From Camelimonas abortus (GTDB lineage Bacteria > Pseudomonadota > Alphaproteobacteria > Rhizobiales > Beijerinckiaceae): a stretch of DNA of 64,000 nt. The position numbers were made by a program, and so were the translations under genes. Positions within the stretch are counted from its first letter, which is position 1. Every line of letters starts with the position of its first letter. Of this stretch, positions 23,689 to 32,071 are shown one piece after another. Below the pieces are notes generated by a model. It was not told where the DNA came from, did not search any database, and saw only the letters and a list, made by a program, of their open reading frames with translations. The DNA is taken from NCBI RefSeq assembly GCF_042647165.1, contig NZ_JBHRUV010000013.1, one strand, 5' to 3'.

Positions 23689-26600
23689 ATGACCACCGAC
23701 GTTTCCGCCTCCCTGGCGACCGCCCCAGGCCGCGACGGCGTCCGGCGCGACGTCTCGCTGGACGACAAATACCTGCTGCGGTCCGGGCGCGTTTACATTT
23801 CCGGCATCCAGGCGCTGGTGCGCCTGCCGATGATGCAGCGCCAGCGCGACCTCGCGGCCGGCCTCAACACCGCCGGCTTCATCTCCGGCTACCGAGGCTC
23901 GCCGCTCGGCGTGTACGACAACGCCCTGTGGCAGGCGCGCAGGCTGCTGGAGCAGGAGCACGTCGTCTTCCAGCCCGGCCTCAACGAGGATCTCGCCGCC
24001 ACCGCCGTGTGGGGCAGCCAGCAGGTGGGGCTGTTCCCGGGCGCGAAATACGACGGCGTGTTCGGCATCTGGTACGGCAAGGGGCCGGGCGTCGACCGCT
24101 CCATGGACGCGCTCAAGCACGCCAATTCCGCCGGCACGTCGAAATACGGCGGCGTGCTGGCCATCGCCGGCGACGACCACGGCTGCCAGTCGTCCACGCT
24201 CGCCCACCAGAGCGAGCAGGTCTACATGGCGGCGATGATGCCGGTCCTGAACCCGGCCAACGTGCAGGAGTATCTGGACTTCGGCGTTCGCGGCTTCGCC
24301 CTGTCGCGCTACAGCGGCTGCTGGGTGGGCTTCAAGGCGATATCGGAGGCGGTGGAGAGCTCCGCCTCGGTCCATGTCGACCCCGACCGCATCCGCATCA
24401 ACATCCCCACGGATTTCGAAATGCCGCCGGGCGGACTCAACATCCGCTGGCCGGATCCGCCGCTGGAGGCGGAGGCGCGCCTGCACGGCCCGCGCATGGA
24501 GGCGGTGGCCGCCTTCGCCCGCGCCAATCCCTTCGACGAGATCGTGCTCGACAGCCGCGACGCCGGCGTGCCCGGCCGCATCGGCCTGATGACCACCGGC
24601 AAGGCGCATCTCGACGCCCGCCAGGCGCTCGCCGATCTCGGCGTCTCCGACGACCAGGCGCGGGCGCTGGGCCTGCGCATCTACAAGGTGGGCCTCACCT
24701 GGCCGCTGGAGCGCGAGGGGGCGCTGCGCTTCGCCGAGGGGCTGGAAGAGATCCTGGTGCTGGAGGAAAAGCGCGGCTTCATCGAAGACCAGCTGATGCG
24801 CTACCTCTACAACATGCCGGCGGACCGCCGCCCCATGGTGGTGGGCAAGCGCGACGAGAACGGCGCGCCGCTGCTGCCCAGCGAGGGCGAGTTCAACCCC
24901 ACCATGGTGGCCCGGGTCATCGTTTCGCGGCTGCGCCGGCGCGGCCAGGCGGACCCGGCGCTGGAGCAGCGGCTGGCGCGGCTGGAGTCGTTCGAGCAGG
25001 CGGGCGCCCTTCCGGTCACCTCGCTGGCGCGCACGCCCTTCTTCTGCTCCGGCTGCCCGCACAACACCTCCACCAACGTGCCGGAGGGCTCGCGCGCCAT
25101 GGCCGGCATCGGCTGCCACGGCATGGCCAGCTACATCCCGGCCCGCCGCACCGCCACCATCACCCACATGGGCGGCGAGGGCGCCAACTGGATCGGCCAG
25201 GCGCCGTTCACCGAGGAGCCGCACGTCTTCCAGAACCTCGGCGACGGCACCTACACCCACTCCGGCATCCTCGCCATCCGCGCCGCCGTGGCCGCGGGCG
25301 TCAACATCACCTACAAGATCCTCTACAACGACGCCGTCGCCATGACCGGCGGCCAGCACGCCGAGGGCGGCTATTCGGTGGGCGAGATCGCCGCCCAGGT
25401 GGCGGCCGAGCGCATCAGCCGCCTCGTCGTCGTCTCCGACGATCCGGACAAATATCCGCCCAACGGCTATTTTCCGCCCGGAACCAGCGTCTTCCACCGC
25501 GACCGCCTCGACCAGGCGCAGCGCGAGCTGCGCGAGACCGAAGGCGTGACGGTGCTCATCTATGACCAGACCTGCGCCGCCGAGAAGCGCCGGCGCCGCA
25601 AGCGCGGCCTCTATCCCGACCCGCCAAGGCGCGTGTTCATCAACGACCTGGTGTGCGAGGGCTGCGGCGACTGCCAGGTGAAGTCCAACTGCGTCTCGGT
25701 GAAGCCGCTGGAGACCGAGTTCGGACGCAAGCGCCAGATCGACCAGTCCAACTGCAACAAGGACTTTTCCTGCCTCAACGGCTTCTGTCCCAGCTTCGTC
25801 ACCGTGCACGGCGGCGCGCTGCGGAAGGTGAAGAAGTCCGTCGCGGCCGCGCCTGCGGACGACGACCCCTTCGCCGGCCTGCCGCAGCCGCAGGTGAAGG
25901 AGCTGGCCGAGCCTTACGGCGTCCTCATCACCGGCATCGGCGGCACCGGCGTCATCACCGTCGGCGCGCTGCTCGGCATGGCGGCGCACATTGAGGGCAA
26001 GGGCTGCACCGTGCTCGACTTCACCGGCCTGTCGCAGAAAAACGGCGCGGTGATGAGCCACGTGCGCCTTGCGCCCAGGCCGGAGGACCTCGCCGCAGTG
26101 CGCATCGCCCCCGGCGGCGCCGACCTGCTGCTCGGCTGCGACATGGTGGTGGCGGCCAGCGCCCCGGCGCTGACGCGGGTGGAGCACGGCGTCACCCGCG
26201 CCGTCGTGAACGACTACCTGCAGCCCACCGCCAGCTTCGTCATCAATCCGGACCTTGATTTCGAATACGCCCGCATGAAGAAGGCCATGCGCCAGGCGCT
26301 GGGCGAAAGCCAGGTGGATTTCGTCAAGGCCAGCGAACTGGCTACGGCCCTGACGGGCGACGCCATCGCCACCAACCTGTTCATGCTGGGCTACGCCTGG
26401 CAGCGCGGGCTGCTGCCGCTGTCCCTGGGCGCCATCGAAAAGGCGGTGGAGCTCAACGGCGCCGCGGTGGAGATGAACCTGCGCGCCTTCGCATGGGGGC
26501 GGCTCGCCGCCCATGATCCGGAGAAGGTGCAGCGCATCGCCCGGCCGCTGCTGGCCCCGCCGCCGCCCGAGGCGCCGGACCTCGACCAGGTCGTCGCGCG

Positions 26601-27237
26601 CCGCGTGGCGTTCCTCACCGGCTATCAGGACGCCGCGTGGGCGGAGCGTTACCGCCGGCTGGTGGAGGAGGTCCGCGCCGCCGAACAGGCGAAGACGCCC
26701 GGGCGCTCCGGCCTGGCGGAGGCGGTGGCCCACAATCTGTTCCGCCTCATGTCCTACAAGGACGAGTATGAGGTTGCGCGCCTCTACGTCGACCCCGCCT
26801 TCCGCGCCAGACTGGAGCGGCAGTTTGAGGGCGACTACCGTCTGCGCTTCCATCTGGCGCCGCCGCTGGTCGCCCGGCGCGACCCGGAGACCGGCGAGCT
26901 GCAGAAGCGGGAGTTCGGCGCGTGGATGATGCCGGTGTTCCGCGTGCTGGCGCGGCTGAAGAAGCTGCGCGGCGGCCCGTTCGACATTTTTGGCTACACC
27001 CGGGAGCGGCGCATGGAGCGCCAGCTCATCGCCGACTATGAGGCGCTCGTGCGCCATGTCATCGCCGGGCTCACTCCGGCCAGTCACGCCATCGCCGTGG
27101 ACCTGCTGTCGGTTCCGGAGATGATCCGCGGCTTCGGCCATGTGAAGGAGCGCAACGTGAAGGCGGCGAAGACGAAAGAGGCGATGCTGCGCGCCGCCTT
27201 CGACAACCCGCCGCAGCTGGCCCGCGCGGCCGAGTGA
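23689..27237 (+). CDS. Indolepyruvate/2-oxoacid:ferredoxin oxidoreductase family protein, fused subunits
   Basis: 1182 aa from ATG 23689; a TTG six codons earlier is possible. Domain order: pyrimidine-binding domain (GFISGYRGSPLGVYD), a TPP-binding region (MGGEGANWIGQAPF, LYNDAVAMTGGQ, about residues 500-565), a ferredoxin-like cluster segment (CEGCGDCQVKSNC about residue 657, then NCNKDFSCLNGFC), the gamma catalytic domain (GVLITGIGGTGVITVGALLG, about 743-930) and a C-terminal DUF6537 region. Fused enzymes of this kind decarboxylate aryl- or branched 2-oxoacids to acyl-CoA and reduce ferredoxin. The exact 2-oxoacid is not readable. Single-gene unit, probably amino-acid catabolism. Confidence 0.9.
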   Translation: MTTDVSASLATAPGRDGVRRDVSLDDKYLLRSGRVYISGIQALVRLPMMQRQRDLAAGLNTAGFISGYRGSPLGVYDNALWQARRLLEQEHVVFQPGLNEDLAATAVWGSQQVGLFPGAKYDGVFGIWYGKGPGVDRSMDALKHANSAGTSKYGGVLAIAGDDHGCQSSTLAHQSEQVYMAAMMPVLNPANVQEYLDFGVRGFALSRYSGCWVGFKAISEAVESSASVHVDPDRIRINIPTDFEMPPGGLNIRWPDPPLEAEARLHGPRMEAVAAFARANPFDEIVLDSRDAGVPGRIGLMTTGKAHLDARQALADLGVSDDQARALGLRIYKVGLTWPLEREGALRFAEGLEEILVLEEKRGFIEDQLMRYLYNMPADRRPMVVGKRDENGAPLLPSEGEFNPTMVARVIVSRLRRRGQADPALEQRLARLESFEQAGALPVTSLARTPFFCSGCPHNTSTNVPEGSRAMAGIGCHGMASYIPARRTATITHMGGEGANWIGQAPFTEEPHVFQNLGDGTYTHSGILAIRAAVAAGVNITYKILYNDAVAMTGGQHAEGGYSVGEIAAQVAAERISRLVVVSDDPDKYPPNGYFPPGTSVFHRDRLDQAQRELRETEGVTVLIYDQTCAAEKRRRRKRGLYPDPPRRVFINDLVCEGCGDCQVKSNCVSVKPLETEFGRKRQIDQSNCNKDFSCLNGFCPSFVTVHGGALRKVKKSVAAAPADDDPFAGLPQPQVKELAEPYGVLITGIGGTGVITVGALLGMAAHIEGKGCTVLDFTGLSQKNGAVMSHVRLAPRPEDLAAVRIAPGGADLLLGCDMVVAASAPALTRVEHGVTRAVVNDYLQPTASFVINPDLDFEYARMKKAMRQALGESQVDFVKASELATALTGDAIATNLFMLGYAWQRGLLPLSLGAIEKAVELNGAAVEMNLRAFAWGRLAAHDPEKVQRIARPLLAPPPPEAPDLDQVVARRVAFLTGYQDAAWAERYRRLVEEVRAAEQAKTPGRSGLAEAVAHNLFRLMSYKDEYEVARLYVDPAFRARLERQFEGDYRLRFHLAPPLVARRDPETGELQKREFGAWMMPVFRVLARLKKLRGGPFDIFGYTRERRMERQLIADYEALVRHVIAGLTPASHAIAVDLLSVPEMIRGFGHVKERNVKAAKTKEAMLRAAFDNPPQLARAAE

Positions 27238-27603
27238 GCGCCGCCATCCGGCGGCGGGAGGCGGGGGAGCGGCTGGCTCCAGGGAAAGCGGGGCGGCCCC
27301 CTTCCCCGGCGAGGGTCCGGCCGCTGCGCGTCTGTGCCCCGGCCGTCGCCGTCCGGAGCGGCCGCCGGAAGCGGCGGCGTTCCGGGCCGGCTTTTGGGGC
27401 GCGGGCGGGGCGGCGGGTTCGCCGGCCGGCGCCGGCGCCGCTGGCCGGGCGCCGCGTCCTGGCAGTTCCGGCGGCGGCCGCGCGGCGGCCGTCAGGGCGG
27501 CCTTCATGAATTTCGCCGGAACCAGCCGGCGCCGTGAGCGTTGTCCAGAAGCAAATCGCCAGTCGCGCGGCCCTGCGCGGCGTCAGATTGTGAGGAAATG
27601 CTC
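27238..27603. other. Intergenic region before the DUF1328 gene
   Basis: 366 nt without a believable gene. The first 270 nt are very G+C-rich with no recognised element. The last 90 nt hold a consensus EcfG promoter. Confidence 0.5.
27518..27542 (+). promoter_or_regulatory. EcfG (general stress sigma factor) promoter before DUF1328 gene
   Basis: GGAAC at 27518-27522, 16 nt, CGTT at 27539-27542, an exact match to the alphaproteobacterial EcfG consensus. The DUF1328 start codon is 62 nt downstream of the -10. The ecfG gene itself is 2 kb away. Confidence 0.85.
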
Positions 27604-27780
27604 ATGTTAGGCTGGGCCATCACCTTTCTTGTCGTCGCGCTTGTCGCGGCTGTTCTTGGTTTCGGCGGCATCGCCGGCGCCGCCGTCGGCATCGCCAAGC
27701 TGATTTTCATCGTGGCGCTGGTGCTGTTCGTGATCTCCGCCGTCGCCGGCGTGATGCGCGGGCGCAGGCCGGGGATCTGA
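27604..27780 (+). CDS. DUF1328 (YtjA-like) small membrane protein
   Basis: 58 aa. ATG 27604 is chosen over ATG 27598 because TGAGG at 27591-27595 is then 8 nt away and the family starts MLGWAITFLVVALVAAVLGFGG. Two hydrophobic helices (about 4-25 and 31-52) with GGIAGAAVGIAK between them. Function unknown; homologues are commonly stress-inducible. The exact EcfG promoter upstream places this copy in the general stress regulon, by inference. Confidence 0.88.
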   Translation: MLGWAITFLVVALVAAVLGFGGIAGAAVGIAKLIFIVALVLFVISAVAGVMRGRRPGI

Positions 27781-27855
27781 CCCGGAGCGCGATCCGCGCG
27801 CCGCGGTCGCAGGCCACCGCACGTCGCCAACGCCCGGCCGTCCGCCGGGCGTTTC

Positions 27856-27891
27856 GTCGTTGGCGCGGTCGTTGGCGCGGTCGTTGGCGCG
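27856..27891. repeat. Three exact 12-bp tandem repeats
   Basis: GTCGTTGGCGCG occurs three times head to tail (27856, 27868, 27880) between the convergent DUF1328 and sensor-protein genes. It lies outside any gene and may be copy-number variable. Confidence 0.8.
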
Positions 27892-27930
27892 CATGCGGGG
27901 AGGGCGTCATGCGGGGGCGCGCCGCGCGCG

Positions 27931-29619
27931 TCATCCGGCGTGCGGCTCGCGCGCGGTCGGGATCACCACTGACAGCACGCAGGTCGCGCCGGCGGGGCCG
28001 GCATGGGCCGGGGGCGGCGCCTGCTGCGCGTCGAGCTGGGTTATGAACGCCTGGCGCATGCGGCCGCTGAGCCGGCGCGCCAGCGTCTCCTCCGGCGTTT
28101 CCGGCGCGGCCGCCCCGTCGCGCAGGTCCCACAGCCGCACCCGCACGCCCCCGCCCTCGCGCGCCAGCTCCAGATGGGCCGCCGGGCGCGCGGCGCCCGG
28201 CCGCGCCAGCACCGGCCACAGCGTCTCCACCAGCAGCAGCGCCAGCGGAATGGCCCGGTCAAGCTCCAGATAACACTCCGCCTCCACGGCCGGGTCGACG
28301 CGGCGTGACAGCGTCTGCGGCGGCGCGCCGCTGCACTGCTCCACATGGGCCGGCACCTCGGCCGCCAGCGGCCCCAGCGCCGCGCTGGTGATGTCGCCCT
28401 CGGCCAGGGCCTGCTTGTAGGCGGCGGCCATGGCCTGCACGCGGCACTCGGAGAGGCCGAGCGCCTCCTGCGCCTCGCCGCTGCTCTGGCGGCGGCTGAG
28501 GCTGATGAAGCTGACGATCACCTGGAAATTGTTCTTCACCCGGTGATGCAGCTCCTTGAGCAGCGCCTGGCGCTGGTTGGCCACGGTGGCCAGCTCGCGG
28601 GTGCGCGCCGCCAGCACCTCGGTCATCTGGTCGAAGGCGTCGGCGAACTGGCGCAGCTCGCGCGGGGCGGCGGGCGGCAGCGCCGCCCGTACGTTGAAGT
28701 CGCCGTAGGACAGGCGGATGGCGGTTTTCGACAGCCGCCGCACCCACTGCAGGAACAGCCGGTCAATGGCCAGCCAGGTCACCGCCATGACGATGGCGAA
28801 CACCAGCAGCGGCGCGGCGAGCCCCAGCGCCAGCTGCTGCTCGGCGGCGCCGAAGCGCACCGCGCGCAGGCCGGAGAACACGCTCGCCACCCCCGGCGTC
28901 ACCGTGGCGGCGGCGTAGGTGAGGGCGTGGCCGTCGCGCGAGGGCGCGTCGACCAGATCCTCATGGGCGGCGGCGAACGTCGCCGGGTCGCGCGGCAGCC
29001 AGTCGGCCGGCGGGTCGCCGGCCAGCGACGCCATGCCCGCCAGCGGCCGGTTGCGCGCGTCGGTGACGATGAAATGGCCGCCGCGCGTCCACGCGCGCAG
29101 CACCTTGTTCTCCAGATGCGACGGCGCGACCACCGTGAGCAGGGCGCGACCGTGCGGGCCCCAGGAGAACAGCCCGAGGAGCGGGGCGTCGCCGTCGCTT
29201 GTCAGGGCGGTGGGGCCGGCCGGCTCCTCGCCGGCCGGGCGGACGGGCGGAGCGGGAAAGCCGGCGAGGGCGCCGGCGTCGCCGGCGGCGCAAACCAGCG
29301 CGCCGTCGCGGAAATAGGCGTAGGCGGCGACGCGGCCGTCGCGCCCCGGCTCGGTCTGGCGGCGCAGGTCGGCGCAGTCACGGGCGTCGTCGCCGTCCAT
29401 GGTGGCCAGGAGCGCCCGGCCCAGCACGTTGAGCCCGGTGAGGTCGCCGCCCACCTGGGCGGCGAGGCTGGCCACGGCCAGCCGCTGGAACTTCGCGGTG
29501 GTGAGCTTGATGGTGCGGTAGCCCTGCCAGGTGAAGGCGGCCGAAAGCGCCACCGCAGGCAGGACTGCAAGTCCAAACAGGGCCAGCAACCGGGAGCGCA
29601 CGCTGGCGGCCCGCAACAT
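27931..29619 (-). CDS. Membrane HisKA_2-type sensor protein with degenerate ATPase domain, PhyP-like
   Basis: 562 aa from ATG 29619 (GGAGG 5 nt upstream), 11 nt after the ecfG stop. TM helix 1 about residues 10-30, a periplasmic sensory region of about 230 residues, TM helix 2 about 265-290, HAMP-like region (IRLSYGDFNV), then the dimerisation/phospho-His motif ELHHRVKNNFQ (His358/His359). The following HATPase domain is degraded. DRAIPLALLLVETLWPVLA replaces the N-box Asn with Val/Pro, and the glycine-rich boxes are missing. In Sphingomonas a HisKA_2 protein from the same locus (PhyP) acts as a PhyR phosphatase and negative regulator. A similar role is inferred here. Confidence 0.8.
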   Translation of the reverse strand: MLRAASVRSRLLALFGLAVLPAVALSAAFTWQGYRTIKLTTAKFQRLAVASLAAQVGGDLTGLNVLGRALLATMDGDDARDCADLRRQTEPGRDGRVAAYAYFRDGALVCAAGDAGALAGFPAPPVRPAGEEPAGPTALTSDGDAPLLGLFSWGPHGRALLTVVAPSHLENKVLRAWTRGGHFIVTDARNRPLAGMASLAGDPPADWLPRDPATFAAAHEDLVDAPSRDGHALTYAAATVTPGVASVFSGLRAVRFGAAEQQLALGLAAPLLVFAIVMAVTWLAIDRLFLQWVRRLSKTAIRLSYGDFNVRAALPPAAPRELRQFADAFDQMTEVLAARTRELATVANQRQALLKELHHRVKNNFQVIVSFISLSRRQSSGEAQEALGLSECRVQAMAAAYKQALAEGDITSAALGPLAAEVPAHVEQCSGAPPQTLSRRVDPAVEAECYLELDRAIPLALLLVETLWPVLARPGAARPAAHLELAREGGGVRVRLWDLRDGAAAPETPEETLARRLSGRMRQAFITQLDAQQAPPPAHAGPAGATCVLSVVIPTAREPHAG

Positions 29620-29630
29620 GTCGCCTCCGT

Positions 29631-30188
29631 TCAGTCGCGCCGGCCGCCCGCGACGTCCGGCATGGCGGCGCACGAATCCGCGTCCGGGCCGAAATCCGCC
29701 CCGGAGGACACCGCCAGCATGTCTGCGAGCCGGGCCCGGGCGCGGTTGATGCGGCTCTTGATGGTGCCGAGCGCGCAGCCGCAGATCTCCGCCGCCTCCT
29801 CATAGGAGAAGCCGGAGGCGCCCACCAGGATCAGCGCCTCGCGCTGGTCGTCCGGCAGCGTCGCCAGCGCCTTGCGGAAGTCGGCGAGGTCCATGTGGCC
29901 GTGCTGCGGCGCGTGCACGGAGAGGCGGGCGGCGTAGGCGCCGTCGTCCTCCACCTCCCGCGAGCGCTTGCGGAAGTCGGAATAGAAGGTGTTGCGCAGG
30001 ATGGTGAACAGCCACGCACGGATGTTGGTGCCCTCGGTGTAGCCGTGCATGTTGCTCCACGCCTTCACCAGCGTGTCCTGCACCAGGTCGTCGGCGCGCT
30101 CCACATTGCCGGTGATGGAGATGGCGAAGGCGCGCAGGCTTTGCAGTTCGGCGAGCAGCGCTGTCTTGAACCGGTCTGGATCCGTCAC
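29631..30188 (-). CDS. ecfG: ECF sigma factor EcfG, general stress response
   Basis: 185 aa. GTG 30188; its first bases overlap the nepR stop (GTGA), indicating translational coupling. Region 2: AFAISITGNVERADDLVQDTLVKAWSN and TNIRAWLFTILRNTFYSDFRKR (-10 binding). Region 4: LATLPDDQREALILVGASGFSYEEAAEI and GTIKSRINRARARL (helix-turn-helix for -35 GGAAC). This is the sequence type of EcfG in the PhyR-NepR-EcfG partner-switching system. Four GGAAC-N16/17-CGTT promoters occur within 5 kb, one of them ahead of its own operon. Activity is held back by NepR encoded directly upstream. Confidence 0.95.
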   Translation of the reverse strand: MTDPDRFKTALLAELQSLRAFAISITGNVERADDLVQDTLVKAWSNMHGYTEGTNIRAWLFTILRNTFYSDFRKRSREVEDDGAYAARLSVHAPQHGHMDLADFRKALATLPDDQREALILVGASGFSYEEAAEICGCALGTIKSRINRARARLADMLAVSSGADFGPDADSCAAMPDVAGGRRD

Positions 30189-30460
30189 GTGTCGTCTTCT
30201 CCATCCGCCCCGCCGCCGGCGCAGGCCGTTTTCCCGTCGAGGCTGGAAAGCAGGTCAAGGAAGCGGTCGGGAACGGGAAGGCTGACGACCTCGTCGTAAA
30301 CCGCCCGCAGCCTGGCCGCGATGGCGCGCTCCACCGGATCCTCCTGTCCGGTCCCGCGGGCGTCCGCGCTCACGCGGACGTCCTCGCGCCCGGCTCCGTC
30401 GGCGCCGCCGTCACGTCCTTCCCGCGCGTCATGAGAGTCGGAAAACTTGAACTGGTTCAT
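30185..30460 (-). CDS. nepR: NepR anti-sigma factor
   Basis: 91 aa, ATG 30460 with AGGAAA upstream. About 40 N-terminal residues are acidic and disordered. The conserved two-helix segment ERAIAARLRAVYDEVV-SLPVPDRFLDLLSSLD (about 44-75) matches NepR, which clamps EcfG and is released when phosphorylated PhyR binds it. The stop overlaps the ecfG start by 4 nt. It is transcribed leftward from an EcfG promoter 463 nt upstream, giving autoregulation of nepR-ecfG and probably of the downstream sensor gene. Confidence 0.93.
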   Translation of the reverse strand: MNQFKFSDSHDAREGRDGGADGAGREDVRVSADARGTGQEDPVERAIAARLRAVYDEVVSLPVPDRFLDLLSSLDGKTACAGGGADGEDDT

Positions 30461-30636
30461 CGTGACTGCTTTCCTGGAGCCGGCCGCGTCCCGCCGCGGC
30501 CGCAGCCGGCGGGCGCTGCGCACGCCTGGTTGAAACTGTCTGACAGGAACGGATGCGCGCGGAGGCGCGTCCTGTCTCCGGCCCGCCTCCGCCAGACGCA
30601 TGAGCATCGTCCGCCGGCCGCTCGCCGGCAAGCCGT

Positions 30637-30711
30637 TCGCCAGGACAGGAGGCGCCGGGACATTACGCGCCGGGACATGGACCAGAAGGGCATTGAGCGG
30701 CGGGACATGGG
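30637..30711 (-). repeat. 15-bp imperfect tandem repeat in the nepR leader
   Basis: About five units of 15 bp. Read on the minus strand the unit is ATGTCCCGGCGC plus three variable bases; three units are near identical (starting at 30711, 30681 and 30666 on the minus strand) and two are diverged. In frame this reads MSRRS-MPFWS-MSRRV-MSRRL-LSWRT. Each unit could form part of an RNA structure, or of a short leader peptide. Confidence 0.6.
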
Positions 30712-30922
30712 GAAAGGCCCCGGCCCGGCGGGCGCGGCCGCAACGGCGGGAGCGTGAGGAGGGGCCAGCTCGTAAACGGCCAGATTGCGGAGCAAGTGAT
30801 CCAGACTCCCGGACTCGGCCCCGGCGAAGGCCGGCGGCGCATGACGCGGCGCGACCGTGGCGCCGCTGCGCGGCCCCCGGAGGGGGGCTCACGGCGGCTC
30901 CTGCGTCGCGATCCGCTGTAAG

Positions 30923-30947
30923 AACGCGCGGAGCCGCTTCTGGTTCC
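30923..30947 (-). promoter_or_regulatory. EcfG promoter for nepR-ecfG
   Basis: On the minus strand GGAAC at 30947-30943, 16 nt, CGTT at 30926-30923: an exact EcfG consensus directed at nepR. Its -35 is separated from the -35 of the phyR promoter by 11 bp. Confidence 0.85.
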
Positions 30948-30958
30948 GGAAAAAATAT

Positions 30959-30983
30959 GGAACCATCGCGCGAGGCCGGCGTT
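30959..30983 (+). promoter_or_regulatory. EcfG promoter for phyR
   Basis: GGAAC at 30959-30963, 16 nt, CGTT at 30980-30983, followed 78 nt later by the phyR ATG. Exact consensus, so phyR should be positively autoregulated by the sigma factor it releases. Confidence 0.87.
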
Positions 30984-31061
30984 ACCCGGAAAGTCGCCGC
31001 GACGCGCCTGGCCGCGCCGCCGTCACCCCCTGTCCTTTCCGCCAGCCGTCTGGAGCCCTCA

Positions 31062-31862
31062 ATGTCGCTGTCGCAAGAGATTGCGCCCCATCTGCCGTAC
31101 CTGCGACGGTTCGCCCGCGCCCTCACGGGCAGCCAGAAAGTGGGCGACGCCTATGTCGTGGCCGCCCTGGAGGCGATCGTCGCCGATCCGTCGATGGTCA
31201 CGCCAGGGCCGCGGCTGCGGCTGTCGCTGTACCGGATCTTCCTGCGCATCTGGTCCTCGGTCGGCCCCGGACTCGAAACGCCGGAGAGCGACGCGCCCGG
31301 CGCCGTGGCCGAGCAGCGCATCGCCGCGCTCACGCCCCTGCCGCGACAGGCCTTTCTGCTCACCGCCATCGAGGGTTTCTCCCATGAGGAGACGGGCGCC
31401 ATTCTCGGCGTCTCCGCCGCCGACGCCGCGACCCTGGTGAACGAGGCGGGGCGGGAGATCGCCGCGCAGGTGGCCGCCGACGTGCTCATCATCGAGGACG
31501 AGCCGATCATCGCCATGGACCTCGAGGAGCTGGTGGAGGACATGGGCCACCGCGTCATCGGCGTGGCCCGCACGCACCGCGAGGCGGTGGAGAAGGCCCG
31601 CCAGCGCCGGCCCGGGCTGGTGCTCGCCGACATCCAGCTGGCCGACGGCAGCTCCGGCCTCGACGCCGTCAACGAGATCATCGCCGGCATTTCCGCCCCG
31701 GTGGTGTTCATCACCGCCTATCCGGAGCGGCTGCTCACCGGCGAGCGGCCGGAGCCGGCCTTCCTCATCACCAAGCCGTTCCACACCGACACGGTGCGCG
31801 CCGCCGTCTCCCAGGCGCTGTTCTTTGACCAGCGCGCCGGCGGCCAGCGCCCGGCCGCCTGA
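31062..31862 (+). CDS. phyR: PhyR response regulator (sigma-mimic plus receiver)
   Basis: 266 aa, the usual PhyR length. Residues 1-130 mimic an ECF sigma factor (LPYLRRFARALTGSQKVGDAYV, LTPLPRQAFLLTAIEGFSHEETGAILGVS) and bind NepR. Residues 138-255 form the receiver domain: DVLIIEDEPIIAMDLEEL, phosphoacceptor Asp190 in LVLADIQL, switch Thr in VVFITAYPE, Lys in LITKPF. Phosphorylation opens the sigma-like part, which then sequesters NepR and frees EcfG. Divergent from nepR-ecfG. The cognate kinase is not in the window, apart from the degenerate sensor next to ecfG. Confidence 0.95.
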   Translation: MSLSQEIAPHLPYLRRFARALTGSQKVGDAYVVAALEAIVADPSMVTPGPRLRLSLYRIFLRIWSSVGPGLETPESDAPGAVAEQRIAALTPLPRQAFLLTAIEGFSHEETGAILGVSAADAATLVNEAGREIAAQVAADVLIIEDEPIIAMDLEELVEDMGHRVIGVARTHREAVEKARQRRPGLVLADIQLADGSSGLDAVNEIIAGISAPVVFITAYPERLLTGERPEPAFLITKPFHTDTVRAAVSQALFFDQRAGGQRPAA

Positions 31863-31912
31863 GCGGGCGCGGCGCTCAGGAAAAACGCCAGAAAACAGCG
31901 ACAAAAAACATG

Positions 31913-31939
31913 GGCCAGACGCCGCGGCGTCTGGCCTTT
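31913..31939 (+). terminator. Terminator hairpin after phyR
   Basis: GGCCAGACGCC and GGCGTCTGGCC form a perfect 11-bp stem with a 2-nt loop and a short TTT, 50 nt past the phyR stop. It may also act on the convergent DUF883 transcript. Confidence 0.75.
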
Positions 31940-32071
31940 CCCGTTCCGGCCCTTCTTGTGTTCCGGCCCGTTTTGTCCGGTTCTCGCGGGGGCCGCCCGC
32001 TCCGGCGTCCGCCTTCTCTCCGGCGTCCCCGGCCCGCCGGGCGGAGGGGGGCGCGGCGCGCCCCGCGCCGG

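Larger units (their letters stand above)
30461..31061. other. Long divergent promoter region between nepR and phyR
   Basis: 601 nt. Two EcfG promoters lie back to back near the phyR end, leaving a leader of about 455 nt on the nepR transcript and about 70 nt on phyR. The nepR leader holds a 15-bp tandem repeat at 30637-30711. No convincing protein-coding gene was seen. Confidence 0.6.

Noticed and set aside
23557..27507. 1316-codon leftward open frame covering the whole ferredoxin oxidoreductase gene
   Set aside because: It is an antisense shadow of a well-recognised enzyme and has no recognisable domain. Its length results from stop-codon scarcity at this G+C content.
30546..30571. Additional EcfG-like sequence GGAAC-N17-CGTC on the plus strand
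   Set aside because: The -10 has a mismatch at a conserved T, and it lies nearly 500 nt from phyR, where a perfect promoter already exists.
30457..30795. 112-codon leftward ORF in the nepR leader containing MSRR repeats
   Set aside because: It overlaps the nepR start, has no clear ribosome-binding site and no recognised domain. Retained only as a repeat with possible leader-peptide function.
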